This document shows, in pieces, positions 41,907 through 54,800 of a DNA stretch of 64,000 bases (the stretch's first letter is position 1; each line of letters opens with the position of its first letter). Source of the DNA: Hippasteria phrygiana (Eukaryota; Echinodermata; Asteroidea; Valvatida; Goniasteridae); assembly GCA_037893225.1 (NCBI GenBank), contig JAZGUH010000199.1:1984001-2048000 (forward strand), read 5' to 3'. The notes beneath the pieces were generated by a model. That model was given only the letters and a program-made list of their open reading frames with translations. It did no database searches and was not told the origin of the DNA. A program made the position numbers and the translations under genes.

Positions 41907-42555
41907 CACTGTAAAAAAAAACAACTGTTTTTTCACGGGAATTTCCTGGCAGTATTGACGCCAGCGCAATCCCGTAAAAAACGGTGCAAGTTGCGACCCA
42001 TGAACACTGTTATCACGTTGCTGTCCCTTAAAATAACCCTGCTATTCACTAAAAAAAATTCACCCAGTTACTGGAAACTTGGTGTAAGTAATCACGAATT
42101 TACAGAAATGGGAACCAGACTAAATAGAAGTGATTCATGTACATTATTCCAGATAACAATGTACAAATGCTACAGTAATTTACTACACACTGGATAGCGT
42201 CGCCCTTTAGCTTCGCCTTATCCTGACATCATGAAGTCACGGTTTCCGATTAATAATTTCAATATTTGAATACGAAAGAAGATGTAATGCGATTCTTCAG
42301 CTCTGTTTACAAAAAGTCTAAATTCCTATGTGGATTTGCTTAAATAATTAAATATTTTAGTCAAGAAATTGTGTTTTTGGACGAAACACTGCAATATAAC
42401 ATGACTTGTGTGAACACAAATTTCCTCAGTTCTGATTGGTCAGTTGCTGCGTAATGAGATTCGTGTCGGAGAACACCCGTTCAAACTAAAATACGGTGAT
42501 AGTCTGTTTTTTACAGGGGGAAAAACCCGTGATTTGACGGGATTTTTTTACAGTG
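41907..42555. mobile_element. Possible non-autonomous DNA element with CACTGTAAAAAA ends
   Basis: CACTGTAAAAAAAAAC on the left and GATTTTTTTACAGTG on the right are inverted, with similar TTCACGGGAATTT / CCCGTGATTTGACGGG inner arms. No clear target duplication. Confidence 0.5.
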
Positions 42556-43491
42556 TGGCCATCATTGCGTGTGACGAAACAATCACATATCACTTCCCTG
42601 TCTTATTTCCCCTTTCTATGCAAGTCCGCCCCTAACAATGCTAAAAGCCACCAGAGATACAGATGTGCGAACAGTATAGGCCTACTCCAAAAGGACGTAC
42701 AGCAGTTGTCTTGTAAAGACAAAGGTTAGCATCAGCAGGTGAATACCGTCCCAGCTCGACAACGGGAATCACCAGGGCCTACTTCTCCCCTAAGACGTGG
42801 GTCATATCTCAGGCAAAGTCAATGGGCCAATACGAACTGAAGGAAATGAGTAGTCTCCAAATCGAGACAAAGACAACAGTTTAGTTTTATTCAAATTGAA
42901 GGTTACAGCCAGTCGTCGCCCCCCCCCCCCCCCCCCCCCCCCCTCCCCGTCAACACACTCTCAAGATCATTACTGAGTGTGAAGCACTTGAGTGAAGTAA
43001 AAATTGGACTAACTGGAACAAAAGAATAAGAAAGAAAAAGGATAGAGAGAGAAAGAGAGAGAAAACTGACAGGCTACTGTCTAATCCTGAAATAATGTAG
43101 AACCTCTTCACTATATACGCCAGCCGGAAAAGCACTTTTCCTTCCCCTTCTCTAAACAAAGTTTGACGGGAAATTCTGTGCTCTTAGCACAACATTTCAC
43201 AAAATGCAATGTCTTTGTTGGGTTACCTAACATATTTCCAAAGTTTGTGTGTAAAGGCTTCACTGTAATGTGTAACATTTACGGAGAAACCAGAAAAAAA
43301 CCGAGGCGCTGATATCCGGACATTCCGAACGTCAATATTTCTGAACTGGCGTCCCCGAAATTTACTTTCGTCAATGATTTTCAAACAAACGGCGCATTTT
43401 TAGGGGACGATCGTGTAGGCCTACATTATTATATTTTGCCTTTGAATGATCCTTAAAACCAGAGCATTTTCAGGACGAACGTTTTTTGTAG

Positions 43492-43720
43492 CCCAATAAT
43501 AAGCCAGTTCGGTATTTCAACTGCGCATGTGCACAATGACATTTTATCCCGAATGACCCGCGTAAACGTGCGCGTGTAACGTGACCGCAAAAGGTGATCG
43601 CACAATGCGCACGTGTTAAATTCAATCAGAATGGGCGTTCGCGTAACATGGCGTGACATTGCGTCAGCAGTTTTATCCCGAATAAAATTTGACCTTTGAG
43701 ATACCGAACTGGCTTATTGG
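43492..43720. mobile_element. MITE, AATAAGCCAGTTCGGTAT family, copy 1
   Basis: Inverted ends CCAATAATAAGCCAGTTCGG and CCGAACTGGCTTATTGG. Confidence 0.75.
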
Positions 43721-45802
43721 ACGGCCTCAAAGATCCTAGAAGGGGAAGATTGGACACTCCGCTGAAAAAGTGAAACAGGAAGTAGTTGCTCATGGGGAAG
43801 GGCGCCATCATACCTTTGATAGGTAAAACTTGCGACCAACCGAAGTGTTCTCTGTAGTTCAGAATGGAGAAAAAACAAAGACTTGGTGCTCCGCACTGAA
43901 TTAATTGCACTAAATGACACCTCCAACATAATTTGGCAAGGATTGGTGTTAACATCATATACTTAATTTTTCTCCCTCCTTTTTTCTTTCTTTCTTTCGA
44001 TATTTATTTAATAAAATTCTGAATTTCTGATATTCAATTGTGGAGAGCTACCTTTTGCAAATATCATTAAAAACAGATGTAATTGTATTATGGCACAAAC
44101 CTAAATTAATTCTCAGAGAAATTGATAATTAAAAAGTATTTCCAAATAAAAAATACACAATGTTGTTATTTACTATAATATTTATTTATTGCAATTTTAT
44201 TCATCTTCAATTATATTATTAAAAAAAACAGATTTTGTTTTCAAAATGATATTACTGGGTGTGTCTTATACTGACTGTCTGAAGTAGCAGTTATGAAAAT
44301 TGCTATAAGTGAACCATTGACAGAAATTAACACTTCTCGAATGGAGCAAAGTTTGATTTCATTTATTTTTCGGATGCTTCATTTAGCTTCATTAAATCGT
44401 TCAAGTACAACATTACTTTATAATTAAAAAAAAAACTCAAATATGGATATACTTCCCGTAACAACAAAGATGTTTTTTTTACACATAAACACATTCCACC
44501 CATAAGGAATTAATAAAATCTGATTCCTGCCAACTTAAAACCAATATCTCAACATTTCAGTCTGGTTTTCACATGTGAAAAAAACTTCAGTCCTTAATTG
44601 TATTGGCCGGAATCATCGCCTCAATAACTAAATGACAATGTAATGTATTCCCTGATTTATAGAAATCACTAAATCAGCACAAAAACACGTAACTACATGT
44701 ATTATAATGGAGGTACCTCCGTGATATTATTTATCCATTCCTTATTCCCTTGTTTGTCTCTTCAATTTTTCATCTCTGTGAAGTTTCTTCTTCATCAATG
44801 AAAATCCCACTCGCATTTTACACCCGATGCTGTACTTCTCGTATGGATTCACTGCAGTAGCAAGCACGCGTTTACCTATCAATCGCTAGGGGCGCCCCTC
44901 CCCATAGTCGAAAATAATGACGTCATATAGTGTTTCATCGGGCGCTGTACAAAAATATACCCAGTGTCCGATCTGCCCCTTTTAGGATCTTTGGCGGCCT
45001 TCAAGGCAAGGTGTTCCTTTAAAGAAATAAGCATGAAGGCCACGTGCATGGGTCACGGCAACTTTGCCATTTTTTGGTCTTTCCCTTGACATCTGCACGT
45101 CTGTTGGGAGTAAAAGTAAAACGAGTAGCCCCATTTGTCTGGCATTCCGTCACGCCCTATACTACGGGATTCGATTGGGCCTGTTAATGTACATGGCAGA
45201 CCTACAGGTCAAATAGCACCGCCAAAACACCTGTTCAAATGCAACCATGACGACACGAAAGTTAACGAAATTACACAGGGGGGAAGTTTACTCGGTGTTA
45301 TTTCACAACATATATTAATGCAACCATATTAAAGGGATGCATTGCCTCGGGTTGGAAAAACTCAGTCATGTATAGGGGCTATATAACAATGTACAAGACC
45401 ATCCCTTGAAAATGCGTCGTTTTCTATGACGCAAACACTTTGTGGAGACTGTAATCGGCGGTAGTTTCTCGTCAGTGATTTTTCAGATAAACGGCACATT
45501 TTCGAGGAAGGGTCCATTTTATTGCGCTTTTTAATGAACTTTCCAACCACAGCAATTTCAGGACGTATTTGTTTTCGCCTCTAAGGCAAAGTGCTCCTTT
45601 AAAGATGGCACCATTATCCTATTGGTCCGTGCTAGCGCTCAATCACACACACTCCACATATATTTCCTGGTCAGTGCGGACGTCCATAATACTTCTTTGC
45701 ACAGCCGCTTTCGCCAATTGTTTGCAACAACATTGATTGGTAGGTTCGTGAAATCTGATAATTATTGCAATCGTCACCGGGACTCAAACAAGGGTCACCA
45801 AG

Positions 45803-45869
45803 ATGAACTACCCCGCTGCCGGGTTCGTGATCGGTCTAGCTGTTCTTCAATCGATTACTGCTTATTCAG
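45803..45869 (+). CDS. Factor B-like exon 1: signal peptide
   Basis: MNYPAAGFVIGLAVLQSITA then YS, ending in phase 1 at G|GTACGG. It is a short hydrophobic secretory signal. It joins exon 2, 2.7 kb away, as Asp in frame. The distance means another first exon cannot be fully ruled out. Confidence 0.75.
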
Positions 45870-48800
45870 GTACGGACGATTCTTTGATATTTGTCCCCTT
45901 TTCTGGCCGGTGCGACCGGAGTTGTTTAAGCACACGTTTTTGCTTGGCACAGGAAAGATTTGCTTAGTAAAAACCGCTGACAGCCAAAATACCGCGTGTT
46001 AGGTATCGCCTGTTGTCAGTTCAGTGCTCTTTCTTTTGCCTTGCAGTTTGCTTAACATTTTTTGTTGCATATTTAGCGGCTAAGTTAAACTGGGACTAAG
46101 TCGATTCCCTGTACTCAACAAAGACTATACATAACTCATAATTTTCAAGTTGAGTTCCGTAAATGTCGTTGTTGGTTTTGTTGTAGTGTTTTGTGCACGT
46201 GCTTCGAGTAATGCGTTAAAATATGATTTTTAACCGGGATGCTTTCAAAAGGTTCATCTATATTATTACATGCATGGACAAACTATTTACATAAACCGAA
46301 TTTGCCAAAAATCAATACTGATGTCTCAATTTAATAAATGCATACGAAACGGACTTTTTACAACTTAAATCCAATACAGGCACCTTTACTATCACTTTCA
46401 ACTTTTCCTTTTCTCATGAGGGCGTTTCATATGATCCTTTTAGCAATTTCTTGGATTGGATGGTAATGTGAATTTTCATATAATCACGAATGCAGCAGTG
46501 ATGCCGCAAAAGTTTCGGCGTCATGTTGATTTGTGCATAATTATGAACGCTGCTACAATTCCAGGCTCTCTGTTTCCCCGTCAATGTTGTTCTTGGTGTC
46601 CGATCGATAAAATATACACAATATAAAAATGCCAATTAACTTTGAACTCTTGTTTAGTGCACAATTGTTCGTGTCACCTTGTAGTACTTGACGGGGAACG
46701 GATTAAAATAGTCACTTAGGCCTACAAATAGTTTACATCACTGAAAATCAGATAATCCACGTTGTCATTGCAATCGAACGGAATAATTAGGGGGTAAAAT
46801 CAGGCCCCTTGAGACGTATGGACATCCATAAGATTTAAACAAAGGTGTAAGCACACCCACGTGACAGGATCTCGACCAATAGGAATAGACGAATTCTAAA
46901 TTGACGAAAATAGCACCGATCCGCGCACTTCCTGGTTTGTAAAAGACGCTCCCAGTGCTAAGTAATCAGCTGACTATGCTAAACGTACGGCGCGCTGCCA
47001 TTTCATGGCGTGATTCATTCATACATGAATGAATTTGTTGAATACCACTGTTTTTGTTTATAGCATTGACATCCTCGCTTTCAACCCGGAAGTGCCCAGA
47101 CGGAGCTAAATGTGAAATTCCTATAGTGAATTGCTGTCTCAGGCATTTATAACACGGTGTTATAGATCACCGAAGTGATGACGTCAATGCAATGTTTGGA
47201 ACCAGAATACTTTTGTTATGTGTTTGCATGACTGGCTGTTAACAAAGGAACAGTCGAAATTTACATTTGTTTGGAACCAGTTGTCATGCCAACGACGTCA
47301 GACTTCGGTATTCTATTGACAGTGACCTTTATGTACAGTGCATATGCATGGGTCGTTTTTTTACAGGCTGCTATAAGTACACAAATCTGCGTAGCTCCGA
47401 AAGCCTGAGAGCTTGCCAAGCAAAAACATGTTTTACAGGCCCGCGGGGAGCGATTCTCAGCTAACTTTTAACAGGACGCACAGATTTGCTAAGCAATGGT
47501 TTCTGCTTTGCAGTTCCATGAACCATAAGGTGATTGTTTCCGGCAAACATCATTTGGCAATCTCCGTTTTGAGTACTGTTGAAAACGTTGTGCGCCTTGA
47601 ACCGGTTCCTCTTTTGGTTCTAAATAGGAACCGGTTGCGCACAACGTTTTCAACAGTATAGAGTACCGAAGTGATGACGTCAATCAATGCAATGTTTGGA
47701 ACCAGAATACATTCTAAACTGCATGTGTTTGGAACCATTGCCGGCCGGGGAAACTGACGTCAGACTTCGGTACTATATATGCTTTCTTCGTCGTCAGGTG
47801 AGACCAAAAATAGATAAAAATGCATACAGCCTCACCGTGCAACTTTATGGAGCTGCATGAAGTAAGCACAAAAATGCTCTCAGCACACGAAACAGCGTAG
47901 CTTTAGTAAACAGAGTTTACCAGCCAAAACTCCATGTGATTTTCCTGCTAAGCAAACAATAGCTGCATATACTAGACACAAGGAATAAATGTCACATGTA
48001 CAATAATCAGTTGGTAGGCCTGTTTTTACCACGGAAGATTTTTTGAATGCAAAGCAAATTTTTGTGCTTTGGATTTCCATGAAATTGATTGGTCCTAGAA
48101 TATCCAGCTCAGTGGACGTAAACCCGGATAGTTTACATTATATATTACAGTTAGCCTACATTTCTTTAACCCCTTGAGTACGGTATTTTACGGGAGACGT
48201 CGGGGTGCCGCGGCGGTTACGGCAGCCAAGCAAACCGCTACAATGTGTTTGTGCAGTCAAGCGTAACCTATACACAATAATCCATGGTGTCATCCGGCCT
48301 GGTGGCACTGTTTAATCCAACAATGGATTGAAACTGCACAAACGGCGGACAATTGCGTCATCCGGCCTGGTGGCACTGCTTTTTTTGCGCACATTTGCGG
48401 CATCCGTACGCAAGGGTTAACCAGGGTATGCCCAAACAGTTTAAAACTGGTTTTCATTGGGGCCCTGCATACAATACAAATGACGACACATTGTACAAGT
48501 ACAATACATTATAAATACAATAAAATAAAATTAAAATCATATGTGATTAATGCATAATTGTTAAGCAACTATTACAATTACATGTTCTCCCGATAATTGT
48601 TTCTCCAACTCCAGATGGAGCAGGCTGCCTGGAACCGCCTTCCTTGGCGGGCGGGCGGTTTGAGTTCGGTGCTGGGGTCACGCCCGGAGCAGATGGGCGC
48701 TACCCGACGTATTCTCTGGTTTCTATAGCTTGCTACACGGGCTATAAACTCAAAGGTAACACAAAACTCAATTTGCGCTTGTTCCTTCATAGTTGGAAAC

Positions 48801-51800
48801 AACATGGCATGGCAAAATCCTACCCATGGGGAACGAGTGAGGGCTTTCAATGAGCATGCGTGATGGTTTACTCAGGGCCTGTGGTGCGTTTTGGCGGTCA
48901 TAACCGAAAACTGGTTCTGTTGTTTCTCTTTGTTTAATCACTTTGGAGATTTGAGGATTTCATTATGATGCGTAATTTTCGCCTATTTCAAATTCCAAAA
49001 GAAATTCACCGACAAGGAGCGACCGAACCAATTCTTGGTTTATGGCTGTTTGTGACCGCCAAAACGCACCCCTGTCTGGGCCTGTTTCACACGAACCCGG
49101 ATCACGATCAGTGATCCAGCTGCTGGTTCGCTCCATCCACTAGGCGGAATCAGGTGTGTGAACCAACGCACGGATCGCTGATCGCGATCCGGATTCAAAA
49201 GCCACCAACGTCTCAAAAGTCACCAACTGTTTGACATTTTAAACCTTTCAGACATTCACTAAAGAATATGGCTTCTGCTTCAATACTGCGTAACCACCCT
49301 CGGGGGGGGGGGGGGGGGGGGTATAAAACACGCAGGCGTAGATAGAGCAGACAGTAAAGGGTGGACACGATTGATGAGGTCCCTAAGGCCAAGTAAAACA
49401 AATACCAGTTGATCGTCCAGGTTTTTAAAAAGACGAGGATGCGGCCTTTTTATTTGTAATTTTTTTCCCAAGTTGGCCGCCAAGCCTTTCAATTCAAAAT
49501 GGTCGCCAACTTTTCAGTTCAAAATGACCGCCAGCATTTTATTAGCTATTCTACCACATGTGTTGAGTCAAAATATCCATATTAAACAATGTTCTATGTA
49601 TTTTATTAATTAAAGTACTCGATTGTTTGTGCATGGTTTTTCAAACATGAACAATCTAACTTTTTTGGAGGGAAAAAATAACAAAAAAAGAATGCGGCTT
49701 CAAAAAAGGATGCGGGTGGGGACGATCATGGAGGAATAAGAACAAATTCTTCCATTGGACGACCTTTTTATTTGTAATTTTTGGACGATCAACTGGTGTG
49801 TTTTTTTTTACTTGGCCTAATATTAAAAGTTGATATGTCCGATTTGAAATTTGCTTTCTGTGTGGAGAGTGGATATTGTAGCAGTCCTTTTTAGTGTGAA
49901 GTAGAACAAACGTTGAGTTGGCAGTGCAGCCCCTGAACTGGTTGACCTGTTAAATCTGATGGGGCCCCCTGCCCAAGTTTGGCAACATTTTGCGCCAAAA
50001 CAGATGCAGCAGTCGGTTATTATTGAATTCCATTGCTGCCATTTACAATAACGAATAAAGGTATTGTTTTGCTGGTAGCTCTTACGCAATGTTGTTTACA
50101 CACGAAAGTGTGTACATAGCGGATAGGCCTACTCATTAGAGAAGGTTTGCTATAGAACCGAGGTGACCTATTAAGCCAACACGTGTATCGACTGAAAAAG
50201 TCACACTTTGTCCCTCACCTTGGATTTTGTTTTTTTATAACGAAACAAAGAAACTAATATTATGATATGAATTGGTGAATGTTTCCCAAACGCGTCATGT
50301 AAATTTGACTACCTGTACACAATGTTCTTCCATTTTAAAGAAAACAAATATTGAAAGGACGATGAAGGGAATCCTCAATGTTGGAAAAGTTTGTACAGAT
50401 AAATACATGAATAAATGAGTGAATACACATGAACAAATATTGAATTTGAGTTTTATTGCAAAATGGAATAGGTTTACATGACGGCTATAGACTCGTATAT
50501 TCCTTCCTCCGTGGTATGCCGCCCGGCCTGTCTGCGGTATGAACGAGCTGACCCGACGCAATCATTTCAAGGGTCCCAATACAGCGTCTCCAAGTATACG
50601 AAACTCCCCAAAGAAAAATGTTTGTCCCGAGCATGTTTGTCCCGAACACGAGGAACACAAACAGAGTATATTAGAGAAAAATGTCCCAAACCCATCAATT
50701 AACTATATAATCATTTACACTATACAGACCATTTATAGTATACAGACCTAGAGAACAGTACCAGGCTGATTAAAACTTAATAAAAGCATAGTCCTCTTGC
50801 CCACCAATACTATATAATCCTTTTGTACTGACCTTCCACCGTAGTTGCAACCAACTCTTTACATAATCCATACACAATACATCCTGTAATCCTCTTATCT
50901 ATTGTGTACTGTGACCTTCCACTTCCCTCCTCAATTCCCTCCACAAATCTAGCCACACCTCTTCTGCAATTCCTATACAATGTGCACAAAAATAACGACC
51001 AAACACCGACTATACTGACCCACTGCACTACTGTCGTGCCGTCGCATAGTCGCGTCGTGCCGTCGCATAGTCGCATTGTTGATTTTCAGGGTTTACGGCG
51101 TAAACGGCTAAGGACCCGAAATCAACAATGCGACAATGCGACTACTCGACGGCACGACGCGACTATGCGACGGCACGACACGACACTACCGCACATGCGA
51201 CAAGTAAATGGCAGCAATGGGATTCCATAGGTTTTCGTGTTCGCATGATGACGAAAAAGAACATATATATACACGACGCTCTGATTTTTATATTCTAGAA
51301 TTTCAATTGTTTCATGTTGTGCTACGCGCGAAGACCGATACACATTAATACACTGTATAAATGGCGTTTAGATTTTAAACACATTTCTTGTACCCACCTT
51401 TTTGACACGTTTAGCCCACGACATGTTTAGATTTAACGTTTAGCTTTGTGACGTGTACCGGGATAACACGTTTAGCATTTAAACACTTTTTCTAAACATT
51501 GTCGTGGGCTAAACGTGTCAAGAAAGTGGGTAGGCCTACAAGAAATGTGTTTAAAATCTAAACGCCATTTTCACAGTGTAGTGTAAGAATAAGGAGCCTC
51601 TCGTTTCAAATTCAAGTCTGGGATATATTTGAATTTATCAAATTTGTTGCTTATCCGGTCGATTTTTGTGTGGATTGTCTTTAAACTGTAAAGTTCGTAA
51701 CTAATTATGGTGCTAGCAGGTTATTAGCAATTCAATTTGAAAATTTATTTTTCAAGGTCGAAGCCCAAATGCACAGACATGGCAGCTTTCAGAACATATG

Positions 51801-54800
51801 CGATGAAATCATGCCGTTTTTTGTTTATAGGTGAAGGGTCAGTTATCTACTGTAAGGATGATGGAGAGTGGTCTCAGCCAGCAAAATGTCAAGGTGAGTG
51901 AGCTAATAATGATGAACAATAATAAAATACACGCTTTGATATACATTTGGCTTGATATAAATTTGGTAATAATAAAAACAAAAATGAATACTTTCAATCT
52001 CAAAGCTACTGCCATAATATTATTATCCTAAGAAATATTCGTCTTGAAATTATGTCATCATCTTCGAGAAAAACAAGTCTGAAGGCCTTCAAAAGCGTCG
52101 TGGCCATTGTCGCTGTCAACAATCAAAATAAACGCATGTAAACGTTAACAAAATCACTGTTAAGACAACGATATTTCACTTTAAGGAACGATGCAATAAA
52201 TATCCACTTCTGGCTGTTTCTTTACAACTCTAAAATGCTTATTTTCAGATGAAGTAAAAATCGTAGGTGATGGTTTGCAAATTTTAAATCGAGCCAGTTT
52301 TCGATGTTATTTTTTCTTGGTAATAGACATTTGAAAGAATATGGATTTCAAGCTATAGGTATATAATTCAAAATCGACTAAAGCACGGAAAATTTCCCAG
52401 AAAAATGTGGGCAAACCACTGATTACACCATGCCTTGACTTTATGTGAACATCTGAATTGATATGACACCACAGCAACATTGAGACTGAAAACCCACAAT
52501 TAGTTTTTTAAAATGTGTGGGTTTTTTGCCTGCAATGCCTGTCATTCTGGGAAAATTACAAACCATTTCAGCAAGTAACTGTGACGAGCCACAGGCGCCC
52601 TGGAACGGAGAAGTGAAACTCCGGAATGGCCATGCAATCACCATTTGCAAGCCAGGGTTTAGCCGTGTCGGCCCCCGCCGAAAAACCTGCTCCAGGACAC
52701 AGCGCGGCCTCTTATGGACACCTGCAAGAGCCACACGATGCATCAGCGTAGGTGAGTAGACATGGCAAGCAGTTTTGCAACATTATTCCCACTGGGTATA
52801 CGATCTTGCGACGCAAGTGTTGAGAAAGTAGATGCTGCGCTGCATTGTGGGTAACCTTGTGCTACACAAAATCCCCATTTCTATCTAAAACTGTCCAACA
52901 ATACCTCCAACCTCATTTCCACTCTCAGGAAAAAGGGCAGGGAGGGGGAGGGGAAGGCAGGCAAGAGGGAGGGGTGCGCAATGCACTAACCCCCCCCCCC
53001 CCCCCCATTCCCCAAAAGTTTGTTTGTTTTTTGGGGGGAGGGGGGAGGGTGGGGGGTTCTCTTCTGTTGTATTCTTATACACATTTTGTTTGGATATATG
53101 TAAAAGGCTCCTGAAAACACTTCGAATGACAAACTGGGAGCCCCGCCCCTTTTTTTGTGCTGCATTTTAGTCACAATGAAATACGTCCTCTTTGGTAGTA
53201 TTGCACATGCCCAAGTGAAGATAATTGGGAGAATGGCCGGTCACGTGAGAGGGTTTAACCAATAATAGGGAAAATGGGTCCGATTTTGGAGTCGGATATT
53301 CACATCACACCGGGATAACTTTTTCCTGACAATTTTACATATGGTCTCGAACATTTGGCAGCAGACAGACCCAACGACACTCCCCCCCCCCCCCCCCCCC
53401 CAGCATATTCCCCAAATAATTCCAAGCCTGAAATCACTTTCTCACCAAAGGAAATAAAAACCAACCCCGCATTCTGCTTTTCCAATTTCCCACAATCAAA
53501 TTGGCCAGTGTCCAAGACACGTTTGCATGCAAAGCAGAGACTCGTCAACTGCTGCCGGTACCGCAGACCTTGAATTTATTTCACAGAGGGTGACGAGATT
53601 TTGAACTTGAAAACTTTAAGGCCCATTGGAACAGTGGCAACCATCCAACAATAGACTGAACGAATTAACATACTACAAGGCAGTTGTACGGGAAAGTGGG
53701 TGGGGGGGGGGCAGAATCCCCATTTTCCCCCTTAAAAACAATAAACAAGTAAATCAGTTCAGTACATGTTAATAAGTAAATTTTCAAAGTGAACAAAGAA
53801 AACTGGCAGGAGCGGTATACCGTACCGGTGCTCTACCAACTGAGCTATCTTGCCCTATTTTGCAGGCTCCCAAATTATCAGTAGCCTATGCAGGCCTACC
53901 TTTGTTCGGGTGGGCGCTAGTCGAAGTCATAAACCCATAATACCGCATTGCAAGGGATCACGCCCAATTTGTACGATACAACCTGGCAAGCGACATATAA
54001 ATAAGTAAATAAATAAATAGATACATCTCTGCAACCCCCCAAAGCGAGCAGACTTTTGGAAAATTTCTTAAATCAAAGACAGATTCTGTAAAATATTCTT
54101 TTAAAAAAATACTGAAATTGAACCCTCTCCTACAGTCCGTTCTCAGATTCCCCTTGCAGACAATTCTGCGCTAATGCCACGTGGGTTTCACGGGTTAGCA
54201 AGAAATTCTGGATTGTATACATTTCGTAACTAAGAATTCTGTGTTTATAGGGTTAACACAATTGTTGTTTTCTTGTTTAGTATAGCATAGAATTGCGACC
54301 GTAAGTGCAGAATCCATTGTTACGGACTCTGTAAAATTTGATCCTGATCTTGTCTATATTGAGAACTTTATTATGATGGTCATCATAAAATTGCAGCCGG
54401 CAACAGCTGCAGAAATCCTGGAGTGCTCCACGGTGCCAACTGGACGCTTGCCCTCTCGGACCGGAGGAGTCGCCGTGACGATGAGACATTCAGCCCCAAC
54501 ACCCAGATCAACATCACCTGCTGGCCGGGCTTTGCCTCAGCCGGGGCCCCCGCCCAGATTACCTGCGGAATGTCCGGGGAGTGGAGCCCAGTTGTTCCCA
54601 CTTGCCAAGGTGAGTATCTATCATTCTGAAAACAGGGGTATTTGGTTGGAGCGGGGTTGGTACTTTCCACGCCTTCCGTCTTTGCGACCCAGGGTTGAAT
54701 CCCGCTTGGGGCCAACAATTAGATTTGGTCGCCCGCCTGATTCTGTGGGTTTTTCCTCAGAACATGAATCTGGGGTTTTCATCCCATTTCTAAAACTGAG

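Larger units (their letters stand above)
40283..45802. other. Region upstream of the factor B-like gene
   Basis: No exon is seen on either strand. It holds MITEs (40812, 43492), a possible element at 41907-42555, a 29-base C run near 42919 and an AT-rich stretch at 43960-44700. It should contain the factor B-like promoter, but I cannot point to a specific site. Confidence 0.6.
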
